DNA from: JAICND01 sp040905905
Lineage (GTDB): Bacteria > Actinomycetota > Acidimicrobiia > Spongiisociales > ZC4RG35
DNA length: 64,000 nt
Assembly: GCA_040905905.1 (NCBI GenBank)
Contig: JBBDQN010000011.1
Location: 1-64,000, forward strand
Direction of reading: 5' to 3'
Below are positions 7,947-17,127 of this stretch, piece by piece. Within the stretch, counting starts at the first letter, position 1; each line of letters begins with the position of its first letter. The position numbers were made by a program, and so were the translations under genes. The notes under the pieces are model-generated. The model searched no databases. It saw only the letters and a program-made list of their open reading frames with translations, and was not told the origin of the DNA.

Positions 7947-9728
7947 TTACGTGAGGTTGGAGGCGGCCAGATCTTCGACTGGGGCCAGCACGGCTTCGAG
8001 AAGTGCGGGGGCCTGCGGGAGGATCTGGCGGCAATAAAACCGGGCCAGGCCCACCCGCGACTGGAGGAATGTCGCCCCACCCTGGTCCCGGGCCAGCAGG
8101 TCGGTAGCGGCGATGGCCGATCGGAGATGGAACCAGCCACCAAGGACGGTGCCGAACATCCGCAGGTAGGGGGTGGCGCCGGCGAGAGCGCTGTTGGGAT
8201 CCCGGCCCAGTTGATCGAGTAGACCCCGGGTGGCTTGTCGCAGGGCAGCGGTTGCCTCCAACAGAGGGGCGGCGAGATCGGCCAGTTCCCTCGGAGTTGC
8301 CTCTGCGGTACCCACGATCGCCTCGATCAGGTCTAGGGCGACGGCGCCATTGCGGATCGGCAGTTTCCGGGTGACCAGATCGATCGCCTGGATGCCATTG
8401 GTCCCTTCATAGATAGGTGCGATTCGTACATCGCGGTATAACTGCGCCGCCCCCGTCTCCTCGACGAATCCCATCCCACCATGGACCTGCAGTCCCACCG
8501 ATGCCATCTCGACTCCGAGGTCGGTCGACCAGGCTTTGGCGATCGGGGTGATCAGAGCCAAGAGTTCCTCGTTGTAGCCGCGCTCCTCAGGGCTGTCGGC
8601 ATGGCGTGAGAAATCGAGGGCCCGGGCCGCTGTGTAAAAGAGGCATCGCATGGCCTCGTTGTTGGCCTTGATGGTGATCAACATCCGGCGCACGTCGGGA
8701 TGTTCGACGATCAGGGCGCTCCCGGCCGATGCCTCACCAAGAGCACGGCCCTGCCGGCGCTCATGGGCGAATGCCCGCGCCTTCTGATAGGCCCGCTCTC
8801 CTATTGCTAGACCCTCCAGGCCGACTCCCAGGCGGGCGGTGTTCATCATCGTGAACATGTACTTCATTCCCGCCTCGGCCTCACCGACGAGGTAGCCGAT
8901 CGCCCCCGCCCCACCATCGCCAAATGCCAACACACAGGTTGGCGACGCGTGGATTCCGAGCTTGTGCTCGAGCGAGACCACCTTGATGTCGTTGCGCTCG
9001 CCGGGACGACCGGCGGCGTCGGGCACGAACTTGGGGACGACAAAGAGGGAGATTCCCTTGGTGCCGGGGGGTGCTCCCGGGATGCGGGCCAGAACCAGAT
9101 GGATGATGTTCTCGGTCAGGTCATGGTCGCCCCAGGTGATGAAGATTTTCTGGCCGAACAGTCGATAGCTGCCATCGTCACGCGGCTCTGCCCTCGTGGA
9201 CAGCGCGCCGACATCGGAGCCGGCTTGGGGCTCGGTGAGGCACATCGTCCCGGTCCAGGTCCCGGTGACCAGTTTCTCAAGATAAGTCGCTTGTTGTTCG
9301 GGTGAGCCGTGTTCGCGTAGCGCCTCGATCCCCGACTGCGTCAGCAAGGGGCACAGCGAAAACGCCATATTGGCGGTCTTGAACATCTCCTGGATGACCA
9401 CTCCCACCGTGTAGGGCAGACCGCCTCCACCCCACTCTTCGGAGACGTGGGCTCCGCCCCAACCGGCTTCGACGAACTTGGTGTATGCCTCCCGGAACCC
9501 GTCGGGGGTGCGGACCGTGCCGTCTTCGAGGAGACGACTTCCTTGTTGGTCACCCACCCGATTGAGGGGGGCGATGACCTCCTCGAAGAAGCGGCTCGCC
9601 TCCACCAGCAGACCCCGCACGGTTTCGGGATCGGCGTGCTGAAAACCGTTGAGTTTGGCAACCGCCGGAAGGTCGACGACATGGTTGAGAACGAAGTCGA
9701 TGTCCTCGAGGGGCACCCTGTACGACAT
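7947..9728 (-). CDS. Acyl-CoA dehydrogenase, long DmdC-like type
   Basis: This FAD-dependent acyl-CoA dehydrogenase has 593 residues, longer than the usual ~380. The core has MCLTEPQAGSD (flavin and substrate contacts), ITWGDHD, a middle strand QVHGGMGFVEE and the catalytic-base loop IAPIYEGTNGIQ. The extra ~130-residue helical C-terminus and N-terminal segment match the DmdC/3-methylmercaptopropionyl-CoA dehydrogenase-like subfamily, common in Actinobacteria for many acyl chains. Dimethylsulfoniopropionate degradation should not be assumed, since no dmdA/B/D partners are present. Confidence 0.9.
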   Translation of the reverse strand: MSYRVPLEDIDFVLNHVVDLPAVAKLNGFQHADPETVRGLLVEASRFFEEVIAPLNRVGDQQGSRLLEDGTVRTPDGFREAYTKFVEAGWGGAHVSEEWGGGGLPYTVGVVIQEMFKTANMAFSLCPLLTQSGIEALREHGSPEQQATYLEKLVTGTWTGTMCLTEPQAGSDVGALSTRAEPRDDGSYRLFGQKIFITWGDHDLTENIIHLVLARIPGAPPGTKGISLFVVPKFVPDAAGRPGERNDIKVVSLEHKLGIHASPTCVLAFGDGGAGAIGYLVGEAEAGMKYMFTMMNTARLGVGLEGLAIGERAYQKARAFAHERRQGRALGEASAGSALIVEHPDVRRMLITIKANNEAMRCLFYTAARALDFSRHADSPEERGYNEELLALITPIAKAWSTDLGVEMASVGLQVHGGMGFVEETGAAQLYRDVRIAPIYEGTNGIQAIDLVTRKLPIRNGAVALDLIEAIVGTAEATPRELADLAAPLLEATAALRQATRGLLDQLGRDPNSALAGATPYLRMFGTVLGGWFHLRSAIAATDLLARDQGGATFLQSRVGLARFYCRQILPQAPALLEAVLAPVEDLAASNLT

Positions 9729-9764
9729 ATGCGTCAGGCTACCTGGAGGGTGATCGGTTGCGAC

Positions 9765-10714
9765 TCAGAGTTGGAGCTGGTGCAGCACCGATCTGTGCAC
9801 AGGCCGAAAACCGAGGCGTTCATAAACCCGGTACGCGCCCGTCGGGTTCTCGCTATCGACTCCCAACGCGGAGTGAGTGAAGCCAGCTTTTCGAAAGGCA
9901 TGAAGCGAGGCCACGATGAGGGCCGAGGCAACCCGACGTTGACGGTGTGAGCGCACAACTCCGAGCTGGTCGATCCATCCGTCAAGCCGTCCGGTCACCG
10001 CCTGGTCGCTCGGGTAGTGGCTGCTTCGACACACCCCCACCACCTGGTCGTGGTCGATCGCCAGGTATGACAAATCGAGGCGGACTCCGAAGCCAGTCAG
10101 GTCGTGTTGCCACGACTCCCGGTCGCGGGGAGTGCTGCCCCAGTGGTCGGCAAAAGCCTGGTTCACCGCGATCCGTGCCTCCTCGGAGCGGGTCGGGTCC
10201 CAAGGGACGACTTCGGCACCGGCAGGGATCTCGACCTCAGGCATTTCGACCAGGTGCCGCAGGAGTTGGTCGTGATACCGAACCGGCACCATCCCGAATC
10301 GCTGGTAGAGCCGCAATGCAGAGAGCTCGAAGTCGTAGGCACTGGTCCGAACGAATCGGGGGAGTTGATTGGGTGCTTCCTCGAGAAGTTCCCTGGCCCG
10401 ACCCAACAACCACTCCATGATGGTGAACCCGATTCCCCGGCGGCGAAAGTCGGGATCGACTGCCCCCACCAGGAAGGCCCGCTCCTCCCGTTCACCCGAG
10501 GGCCGATGCCAGACCCGGCCGAAACCGACGATGGTTTCGTTGACGACCGCCGCCCTGGTATCACGCGCCAGATCGAGGCGCGGATCGTCGAGCCAGTCAA
10601 CGAACTCCTCGAGAGGGTGACGATGGGAATAGCGTCGTGTTGTTCGACCCGACGGCTCACCCGATGGATCTCATCGAGATCGGCCGCAGTCACCGGCCGG
10701 AGGTCGACGGTCAT
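9765..10714 (-). pseudogene. Double-GNAT acetyltransferase interrupted by a -1 frameshift
   Basis: The start region (MTVDLRPVTAADLDEIHRV) and the rest (EEFVDWLDDPRLDL, GFGRVWHRPSG, DFRRRGIG, then a second GNAT half ending FRPVHRSVLHQLQL) lie in different frames. The frames meet near 10615. Adding one C to the ACCC run would give VTPLEEFVDWL and restore a single protein of about 316 residues. ATG 10714 overlaps the sirtuin stop by four bases, implying a coupled sirtuin-acetyltransferase pair. Either the gene is recently broken or one base is missing from the assembly. The downstream part alone could start at 10469. Confidence 0.75.
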
Positions 10715-11496
10715 GTTCCTTCCAGAATGTTTGCCACCAACTGCGCCAGGATCTCCCCGGCCCCACCGTCGAGTCGAACGGTGGCGACGTGGTCGAGTTC
10801 GGTCGGGCCCTGGTTCACGATCACCAGGGGTTTGCCCATCACCGCCATTCGAGCCGGGATTTCGGCGGCAGGCCACACTGACAGAGTCGAGCCAATTGCC
10901 AGTACCGCCCCAGCGGACCTAGCCATCTCCCAGGCTCGCTCGACCTCTACTTCCGGGAGCAGTTCGCCAAACAAGACTGTGGTCGTCTTGACGATGCCCT
11001 CGCACTCCGGACAGGACGGGTCAGCGGCGCCCGCATCGACCCACTCCAGCACGGTCTCGGTGGGCCACGTCAACTGGCAGCCAAGACAACGAGCGCGGCG
11101 GGTGTTGCCGTGCAGTTCGGCCACGGCCTCGTCGGGAAGCCCGGCTGTCTGGTGGAGCCCGTCGATGTTCTGGGTTACACAACCGGTCAGGTAGCCGCTC
11201 TGCCACAGATCCACCAGGGCAAGGTGACCCCGGTTGGGACGGACCTGAGAACGGGCGCCCCACAGAAGGCCCTGTTGATGCAAGGCCCAGCCTCGCTTTC
11301 GGATCTCAGGGTCGGCCACGAAACGGCTGATGTGGAAGTCGGCCGGGTCGAGACGCGACCAAACGCCGTTGGGACCGCGAAAATCAGGGATGCCTGACTC
11401 GGTGGAGATGCCCGCGCCTGTGAAGGCGAGGATTTTTCCGGCCCCGGCGAGAAGCTCGCCGGCTCTGAGAAGGTCATCCTGCATCGCGGCCAACAT
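10711..11496 (-). CDS. Sir2-family NAD-dependent protein deacylase
   Basis: This sirtuin of about 261 residues removes acyl groups from lysines using NAD. The NAD pocket GAGISTESGIPDFRG, the TQNIDGLH loop and the catalytic His in ELHGN are present. A zinc ribbon follows with CLGC and CPEC pairs, then the GSTLSVWPAA strand. The following GNAT acetyltransferase overlaps by four bases, a recurrent acetylation/deacetylation pairing. The start could be ATG 11496 or ATG 11484; only about 20 bases separate the upstream one from the divergent dehydratase. Confidence 0.9.
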   Translation of the reverse strand: MLAAMQDDLLRAGELLAGAGKILAFTGAGISTESGIPDFRGPNGVWSRLDPADFHISRFVADPEIRKRGWALHQQGLLWGARSQVRPNRGHLALVDLWQSGYLTGCVTQNIDGLHQTAGLPDEAVAELHGNTRRARCLGCQLTWPTETVLEWVDAGAADPSCPECEGIVKTTTVLFGELLPEVEVERAWEMARSAGAVLAIGSTLSVWPAAEIPARMAVMGKPLVIVNQGPTELDHVATVRLDGGAGEILAQLVANILEGT

Positions 11497-11517
11497 AGAA
11501 ACATCTAGCGTGCCCCG

Positions 11518-12447
11518 GTGACGGTCCCCACCAGAGAAGACATTGTCGCCGCCGCCGCCCGCATCGCGGGCCACGTTCGTCGCACTCCGATCCTCGAATT
11601 GGAGAGAAGGGTCGGAGATGTCCCTGATGACACGGTGTTGAAGCTGGATCTCCTCCAGCCGACCGGCACCTTCAAGATCAGAGGCGCCTTCAACCTCCTG
11701 GCCGGGGAGGAGCGGCCCCGAAGCGTGGTTGCGGCCTCCGGTGGCAACTTCGCCCTGGCCATCGCCCATGCCGCCCGCGAGTTGGGAATCGCCGCCGACG
11801 TGTTCGTCCCCGACTCCTCGCCTCCCGAGAAGATCGGCCGGATCGCCGGTTACGGGGCAAAGGTGCATGTCATCGCCGGGGTTTATCACCACGCCCTGGC
11901 CGCCAGCCGGGAGTTCGCAGCCGAATCTGGCGGTTTGCTGGCACATGCGTACGACCTCACTGAGGTCGTGGCCGGGGCCGGTACTTGCGGCATGGAGATC
12001 GCCACCCAGGTACCCGCCGCCACGACGGTATTGGTGGCAGTGGGCGGTGGCGGCCTGATCGGGGGAATCTCCTCCTGGTTTCGCGGTGATGTCAAGGTCG
12101 TCGGTGTTGAAACCCACGGGACCCGTTCGTTGAACGCGGCCCTGGCCGCCGGTCGACCGGTCGAAATAGAGGTGTCGGGGTTGGCGGTCAGCTCGCTGGG
12201 TTCCAACAAGATCGGCGATATCGCCTGGGAGGCGGTCTCGCAGTGGGTGGCGGGCTCGGTGCTGGTCAGCGACGACGAGGTGCGGGCGGCCCAGCGCTGG
12301 CTGTGGAACGAGACCCGCCTCATTGCTGAGCCGGGAGCCGCCACCACCGTCGCTGCTCTATTGAGCGGGGCCTATCAACCCGATCCGGGAGAGACCGTGG
12401 TGGCCCTGGTCTGTGGCGCCAACACCGACCCCGGTTCGGTGAACTAG
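11518..12447 (+). CDS. Threonine/serine dehydratase, PLP fold-type II
   Basis: This PLP enzyme of 309 residues is predicted to deaminate threonine or serine to a 2-oxo acid and ammonia. The Schiff-base lysine lies in PTGTFKIRGA, the Asn-containing ASGGNFALA loop follows, and the phosphate-binding AVGGGGLIGG is present. It lacks the C-terminal ACT-like regulatory region of biosynthetic IlvA, so it is probably catabolic or a racemase-like relative. The GTG start at 11518 has no evident ribosome site and may be leaderless. The end overlaps the convergent phosphorylase by four bases. Confidence 0.85.
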   Translation: MTVPTREDIVAAAARIAGHVRRTPILELERRVGDVPDDTVLKLDLLQPTGTFKIRGAFNLLAGEERPRSVVAASGGNFALAIAHAARELGIAADVFVPDSSPPEKIGRIAGYGAKVHVIAGVYHHALAASREFAAESGGLLAHAYDLTEVVAGAGTCGMEIATQVPAATTVLVAVGGGGLIGGISSWFRGDVKVVGVETHGTRSLNAALAAGRPVEIEVSGLAVSSLGSNKIGDIAWEAVSQWVAGSVLVSDDEVRAAQRWLWNETRLIAEPGAATTVAALLSGAYQPDPGETVVALVCGANTDPGSVN

Positions 12448-13253
12448 AGATCCTGCAAGATCCGGCGCAACAACTCGGCTGCCCGAGGCGCCGATTGGCC
12501 GGCGACGGCGATGACATGTTCGGCGTCGAGAGGCGTGTCGGTCAACCCGGCAGCGATGTTGGTGACGAGGCTCAGCCCGAGGACCTCGGCTCCCATGTGG
12601 CAGGCGGCGATGGCTTCGAGCACCGTCGACATTCCGACCAGGTCCCCTCCCCAACTCCTAGCCATCCGCACCTCGGCCGGAGTTTCGAACTCGGGTCCAT
12701 GGAATCCGACGTAGATCCCCTCGGGGATCGTGGGGTCGATGGTGTGGACGACGGCTCGCAACCTCGGGCTATAGAGGTCGGTTAGGGAAACGAACCTGCC
12801 CGGCCATGGAGGGGGTGGGTTGGTGCCCGGCATCGGGGAAGCTCCGGTGAAGTTGATGTGATCCGCCAGGACCACCGGACCACCTACTGGCCAGTCGGTG
12901 CGGATGGATCCGCAAGCATTGGTCAAGACGACGATCCGACAGCCCGCCGCTATCGCAGTCCGAATCGGATGTACAACGGCCAGCGGGCCGTGCCCTTCGT
13001 AGAGATGGACCCTCCCGAGCCCGAGCAGGACTCTTCTTCCGCCGAGCTCGAGAGACCGCAGGACGTTTCGATGACCGACGGCGCTTGGAGCGGCAAAGCC
13101 GGAGAGCGAGTCCATGCGAATGTCGCGGCCCATCGGCAAGAGATCTGCTGCTGCGGCCCAACCGGAACCGAGGGCAACATATATGTCGTGGTGAGGCTGG
13201 GTGAGCTGGGCCAGCTCGCTGGCGGCGGTCTCAGCGAGTGCGAAGGGGTTCAC
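12444..13253 (-). CDS. Purine nucleoside phosphorylase, trimeric type
   Basis: This salvage enzyme of 269 residues splits purine nucleosides with phosphate. It has GSGWAAAADLL (phosphate loop), GRVHLYEGH, TNACGSI, the purine-site GPEFETPAEV and the MSTVLEA segment, all characteristic of the trimeric PNP/MTAP family. The last helix ends in LRRILQDL. Guanosine/inosine versus methylthioadenosine preference cannot be decided by eye, although the NACGS loop favours PNP. The stop codon abuts the small gene at 13250-13501. Confidence 0.88.
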   Translation of the reverse strand: MNPFALAETAASELAQLTQPHHDIYVALGSGWAAAADLLPMGRDIRMDSLSGFAAPSAVGHRNVLRSLELGGRRVLLGLGRVHLYEGHGPLAVVHPIRTAIAAGCRIVVLTNACGSIRTDWPVGGPVVLADHINFTGASPMPGTNPPPPWPGRFVSLTDLYSPRLRAVVHTIDPTIPEGIYVGFHGPEFETPAEVRMARSWGGDLVGMSTVLEAIAACHMGAEVLGLSLVTNIAAGLTDTPLDAEHVIAVAGQSAPRAAELLRRILQDL

Positions 13254-13501
13254 GCCTCGTCATCGTCTTTCCAGGCTGGCTCGTTGTCCCACTCGAGGTT
13301 TCGTTGCTCGACCTTCTCCAGCGCTCTGCCAGCCTCCTCCCGAGTCTTGTAGGGACCCAGGCGCACATCGGCCCGGCAACCTTTCCGGGGTTCGACTCGC
13401 TGATGGTCGAGGCAGTAGTACCACTGATCCGAAGTCATCGCCAGGGCCCAGGCTAGGTGTTGAGGATTAACCGGGATGGGTGACCAATAGGATTCGGGCA
13501 T
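13250..13501 (-). CDS. Small SPOR-like hypothetical protein
   Basis: A soluble protein of 83 residues from ATG 13501. The segment DVRLGPYKTREEAGRALEKV resembles one strand-helix half of a SPOR-type peptidoglycan-binding repeat, but there is no signal peptide or membrane segment. The earlier part (WYYCLDHQRVEP) resembles a small fold found in actinobacterial proteins of unknown role. It overlaps the phosphorylase start by four bases. Its ATG shares the CATG palindrome with the divergent acetyltransferase ATG. The function is unknown. Confidence 0.6.
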   Translation of the reverse strand: MPESYWSPIPVNPQHLAWALAMTSDQWYYCLDHQRVEPRKGCRADVRLGPYKTREEAGRALEKVEQRNLEWDNEPAWKDDDEA

Positions 13502-13985
13502 GACCCTGGTCGTCAAGGAACTTGGCAGGCACGACCTAGCCAGGCTCAGTGAAATCGACCGCTCCGAAGAGGTTCGGCTCCATTACCAGATGGTCGGCAC
13601 GGAACTGATGGCCGAAGCCGTAATCGACCCGGTCCCAAGCTTCTTCGCTGAAGGCGATCACCACAGCATTCCGGAACTGGTTCAAGAGTGGCAGCCGGTG
13701 GTGGATGCGGGTGGTCTGCTCCTCGGAGCCTTTAAAGGCCGCCGTCAGGTGGGGATAGCCCTACTAGGAACCGGGGTCTATCAACTGGCGCTCCTCTTTG
13801 TCAGCCGTTCGCATAGACGGAGCGGCGTTGCTGGCGTCTTGATAGACAAGATCGAGCGGTAAGCCCGTAGTCGCAATGCGAGGGCGATCTACGTCTCGTC
13901 GGTGCCCAGTAATTCCGCCGTCGGTTTCTACCTATCTAGAGGCTTTCACCCAACCGACCCGCTGCCCGATGCTCTATTGAGGTGA
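13500..13985 (+). pseudogene. GNAT acetyltransferase with in-frame TAA
   Basis: Residues 1-120 give an N-acetyltransferase domain with QVGIALLG and the acetyl-CoA loop SRSHRRSGVAGVL. An in-frame TAA at 13861-13863 follows KIER. Reading past it in the same frame continues sensibly (ARAIYVSSVPSSNSAVGFYL) to the typical GNAT ending SRGFHPTDPLPD and a stop at 13983-13985. A full-length protein would be about 161 residues. One substitution explains the break. Start ATG 13500 has no leader room if 13501 is also a start. Confidence 0.75.
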
Positions 13986-16271
13986 TGGCCCCCTCGTGGG
14001 GGCAATGGCAGGCAACCTCGGCGATTCCCTGACGGCGTCGAGCGCATAGCGGACCGCCTGTCTCCGCGACAGGTTGTGGCCCCTCTCGAAGAGTTTCGCG
14101 GCAAGGTCGGCTCCGAGTTCCTGACGTATCTCCTCCAAGCCCACGAGTTGCTCGTTGTCGGCCAATCGCATCCCGGTCTCCTCCTCGAGGGCAGTGAACG
14201 CACCAGTCAATGTCAGCGCACGTTCCTTCTGACCGTTGTTGATTGCAAGCTGGGCGAAGTCGCGAAGGTGCAGGATCACCCCCGAGAGATCTTCGGCGTC
14301 CTCGAAGAGTTTCAAGCCAGCGGAGAGTTGAGCCACAGCCTCTTCCGACTCGCCAAGGTTGATCAACGTGGTCCCCAACATTCGGTGTGCCCAGGCCAGC
14401 CCGAAGGAGTCGTCGAGCCGCTCGAAGATGGGAATAGCCTTGTCGTAGGCTTCTTTGGCATCCTCGTCTCGTCCGGCGCGGAGGGCTACCACGCCCCATG
14501 CCCAAAGAGTCCTGGCCACTCCGGCCTCATCGCCAAGGCGTTGGTACAGAACCCGGGCCTCATCGGCGTAAGCCAGACCTTCGTCCGTCCGTTTGGTGTA
14601 CCCGCTGGGAAAGGCGAGGTTGTACAAGGCGTTGGCGATCTCGGCGTCGTCCCCGAAGGATCGGAGCAAGCTCAGAGCCTCTTCGTAGTACTGGCGCGAT
14701 GCCTCCATTTCCGAGCCCCACCAGGCCAGTCCCCCTGCCGCCTCCAAAGTGCGGACCCGGGCCGAGGAGTCATCTCCTCGCATCGCGAGCACCTCTCCTG
14801 CCCAGCGTCTTCCCTCGGGGATGTTGCCGCGCATGTGCCAGTAGCGCCAAAGTGCAACCACAAGCCGGGAAGCATCCGGTGTCCTGCCTGCGTCGATTGC
14901 CCAGCGGAGGGCGTTCCTCAGGTTTCCCAGCTCGCGGTCGAGCCTGTTCAGGAGAGCCCTAGCATCGGGTCCGGTGAGGTGGGGAGCCATCGGCTCGACC
15001 TCACGAAGGCACCACTCGCAGAGCCGCTCCCAGGTCTCGGACCCCTCGCCAAGCTGTTCCATCGCGTAGGCCCTCATGGTCTCCAGGAGCCGAAAGCGGG
15101 AGGCGTCACGACTCTTGATGGGAAGCACCAAGGACCGCCAAACCAGCGAGCCGATTAAGTTGGATACCTCGTCAGCCGCGATGTCGTCGCCGCTCCCCAC
15201 CCACTCCGCCGCCCCCAGCGAGAATCCCCCGGCGAACACCCCTAGACGGTTGAACAGGGTTTTCTCCTTGGGGGTGAGCAGCTCGTAGGACCAATCGACC
15301 GCGGCCCTAAGCGTGGTTGCCTTGGAAACTGGGGTCCCGGAACGTCCCACGAGGAGCCGGAATCGATCGTCGAGCCGCTCCACCACATCCGCTGGGGCGA
15401 GATATGCCATTTGGACAGCCGCCAACTCGAGGGCAAGAGGGAGACCGTCGAGGAGACGGCAAATCTGCACGACTTCGTCGAGGTGATCGCCGACCAGGTC
15501 CAGCTCGGCGCGTACGGCGGAAGTGCGCTCCACCAGGAGACGCACCGCTTCACTCTCAGCCGCCGGGCGTTTGCCGTCAGGAAGACCCAGAGGCGGCACC
15601 GGGAAAGTCCATTCGGGATTCAGGCCCAAAACCTGGCGGCTGGTGGCAAGGACTTTGATCTCGGGGCACTCGGCGAGAACCCGCTCCACCAACCGAGCCG
15701 CCCCACCCAGCACGTGCTCGCAATTGTCGAGTACAACAAGAACCTCGCGGGCGGAGAGATAGGCGACCACGTCGCTTAGCGTGGCATTGACCTCACCACT
15801 GCCCGCCAAGGCCTTGGCTGCCGCCGCCGCCACCATTTCGGAGTCGGTGACAGGAACCAGGTCGACGAATACCGCTCCTCCTGCAAACTCATTGGCGAGA
15901 CGAGTGCCGATCTCCAGAGCCAGCCGGGTCTTCCCCGAACCGGCGACACCGCTAAGCGTGACCAACCGGTGCTCGGTAAGCAGGTGGCTCACCCTCGCTT
16001 GTTCGCTCTCACGCCCGATCAGTGAGGTGCCGGCCACCGGAAAGCCGCGCTTTCGGGCCGTGCCCGCGAACTGGGACAGCTGACGCCGATTCCTCACCTC
16101 GAGTTTGGTCAGCAACGAGGAAACGTGACTCTCCACGGTCCGGACCGAGATGAACAGCCGCTCCCCAATCTCGGCGTTGGTCAGCCTCTGCCCGAGCAGG
16201 GCCAGGACATCACGTTCCCGAGACGTGACGCCAGAGCCGTCCAGATCGTGGCTCGTCACGTTGTCGGACAT
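13974..16271 (-). CDS. LuxR-type ATPase regulator with TPR-like repeats
   Basis: This large transcription regulator of about 765 residues has the domains in unusual order. A LuxR helix-turn-helix is at the N-terminus (RERDVLALLGQRLTNAEIGE, then RTVESHVSSLLTKL). An AAA/NB-ARC-like ATPase follows, with Walker A GVAGSGKT, Walker B VLVVLDNCEH and the sensor ATSRQVLGL. A winged-helix/superhelical TPR region occupies the last ~350 residues. LuxR-NB-ARC proteins of this kind usually bind a ligand through the TPRs. It is divergent from the secreted cluster at 16392-19702 and is its likely regulator. ATG 16271 is chosen; upstream starts to 16376 are possible. Confidence 0.85.
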   Translation of the reverse strand: MSDNVTSHDLDGSGVTSRERDVLALLGQRLTNAEIGERLFISVRTVESHVSSLLTKLEVRNRRQLSQFAGTARKRGFPVAGTSLIGRESEQARVSHLLTEHRLVTLSGVAGSGKTRLALEIGTRLANEFAGGAVFVDLVPVTDSEMVAAAAAKALAGSGEVNATLSDVVAYLSAREVLVVLDNCEHVLGGAARLVERVLAECPEIKVLATSRQVLGLNPEWTFPVPPLGLPDGKRPAAESEAVRLLVERTSAVRAELDLVGDHLDEVVQICRLLDGLPLALELAAVQMAYLAPADVVERLDDRFRLLVGRSGTPVSKATTLRAAVDWSYELLTPKEKTLFNRLGVFAGGFSLGAAEWVGSGDDIAADEVSNLIGSLVWRSLVLPIKSRDASRFRLLETMRAYAMEQLGEGSETWERLCEWCLREVEPMAPHLTGPDARALLNRLDRELGNLRNALRWAIDAGRTPDASRLVVALWRYWHMRGNIPEGRRWAGEVLAMRGDDSSARVRTLEAAGGLAWWGSEMEASRQYYEEALSLLRSFGDDAEIANALYNLAFPSGYTKRTDEGLAYADEARVLYQRLGDEAGVARTLWAWGVVALRAGRDEDAKEAYDKAIPIFERLDDSFGLAWAHRMLGTTLINLGESEEAVAQLSAGLKLFEDAEDLSGVILHLRDFAQLAINNGQKERALTLTGAFTALEEETGMRLADNEQLVGLEEIRQELGADLAAKLFERGHNLSRRQAVRYALDAVRESPRLPAIAPTRGPSPQ

Positions 16272-16391
16272 AACGCCTGCCAGGAGCCTATCGGATTCCG
16301 TGGTTTCCACTGATGACAGATTTTGCTCCGGCCGATTGAATAAACGCACGATGCAGCGCCTTGAGGAGTTGCTCAAAAGGAGGAGACTGGA

Positions 16392-17018
16392 ATGAGACGA
16401 CTGGCAATAGTCATGGCTGCGGCAGCTCTGGTGGCTTCGAGCGCGGCTACTGCGGCTGCCGACACGTGGGAGACCGAGGATCTGTTCGGTCAGGGACTGG
16501 CCGGCCCGACCGTGGCGGTCAACGGGGCGAAGATCAATCGCGGAGCCAATGGGGTCACGGCATCAGTGACCATGCCCACTCCGGAGCCGGGGAGCTACAT
16601 CTACCCGGACTCGGCGACGTCGCCCACGTCCAGTGGTGAGGAAGGTCATCCCGAGGCGTTCAGCCTCTGGGTGTTCGTCTTCTTCAATCCGCAGGAATGC
16701 GCCGTGCCCAACTTTTGTGGTCCGGCCGACCTGATAAACGACCCCGACGTGGTGGCCGGTGCGTTCAATGCTGGCGGGCATCTGGCCGCAGGACCGAAGC
16801 TGACTATGAGTGGACGGGTGACCGCGAAGACCCCATCCTTTGGCGGGCCCAACGCTGAGACCATCGCACAGGCCTTGGCACTGGGTTACAACATCGCCGA
16901 CGCCGAAATACATATCGCGGTGGCACCTCATGGAGGCCTAGCACCCGAACTGTTGCCGGCGCAGATCAAGACACCGGTGGGTAATCCGAGCCACTGGTGG
17001 CTAGCCCTCTTCAATTAG
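16392..17018 (+). CDS. Secreted protein, paralogue of the lipoprotein at 17723-18373
   Basis: An exported protein of 208 residues with a Sec signal peptide ending near ATAAADTW and a strong ribosome site (AAGGAGGAGA) before ATG 16392. The mature domain has FSLWVFVFFNPQEC followed by FCGP, the same pattern as YTLWLVVINSPEAC in the lipoprotein two genes downstream, so the two are diverged copies. Both include a central Cys pair and a conserved late strand. I do not recognise the domain. It is first in a cluster with a rhodanese and a haloperoxidase-like enzyme. Confidence 0.75.
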   Translation: MRRLAIVMAAAALVASSAATAAADTWETEDLFGQGLAGPTVAVNGAKINRGANGVTASVTMPTPEPGSYIYPDSATSPTSSGEEGHPEAFSLWVFVFFNPQECAVPNFCGPADLINDPDVVAGAFNAGGHLAAGPKLTMSGRVTAKTPSFGGPNAETIAQALALGYNIADAEIHIAVAPHGGLAPELLPAQIKTPVGNPSHWWLALFN

Positions 17019-17032
17019 GAGGGGGAGAAGTG

Positions 17033-17061
17033 GGGGAGAGGCGGAACACCCGCCTCTCCCC
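17033..17061. terminator. Strong GC hairpin after the secreted gene
   Basis: Two perfect 12-base arms (GGGGAGAGGCGG and its complement) flank the loop AACAC, starting 15 bases after the stop at 17018. No T-run follows, so it may attenuate rather than fully terminate, or act by a factor-assisted mechanism. It separates the first secreted gene from the rest of the cluster. Confidence 0.6.
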
Positions 17062-17127
17062 GGAGTTCACGGATCCCCTATCGGACCGTTGAGGGATCGG
17101 CCCGACTGGCAAAAGAGACTGGGAGCC

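Noticed and set aside
7947..9728. Evidence for dimethylsulfoniopropionate breakdown via dmdC
   Set aside because: The long acyl-CoA dehydrogenase subfamily is broad and no dmdA, dmdB or dmdD relatives are present.
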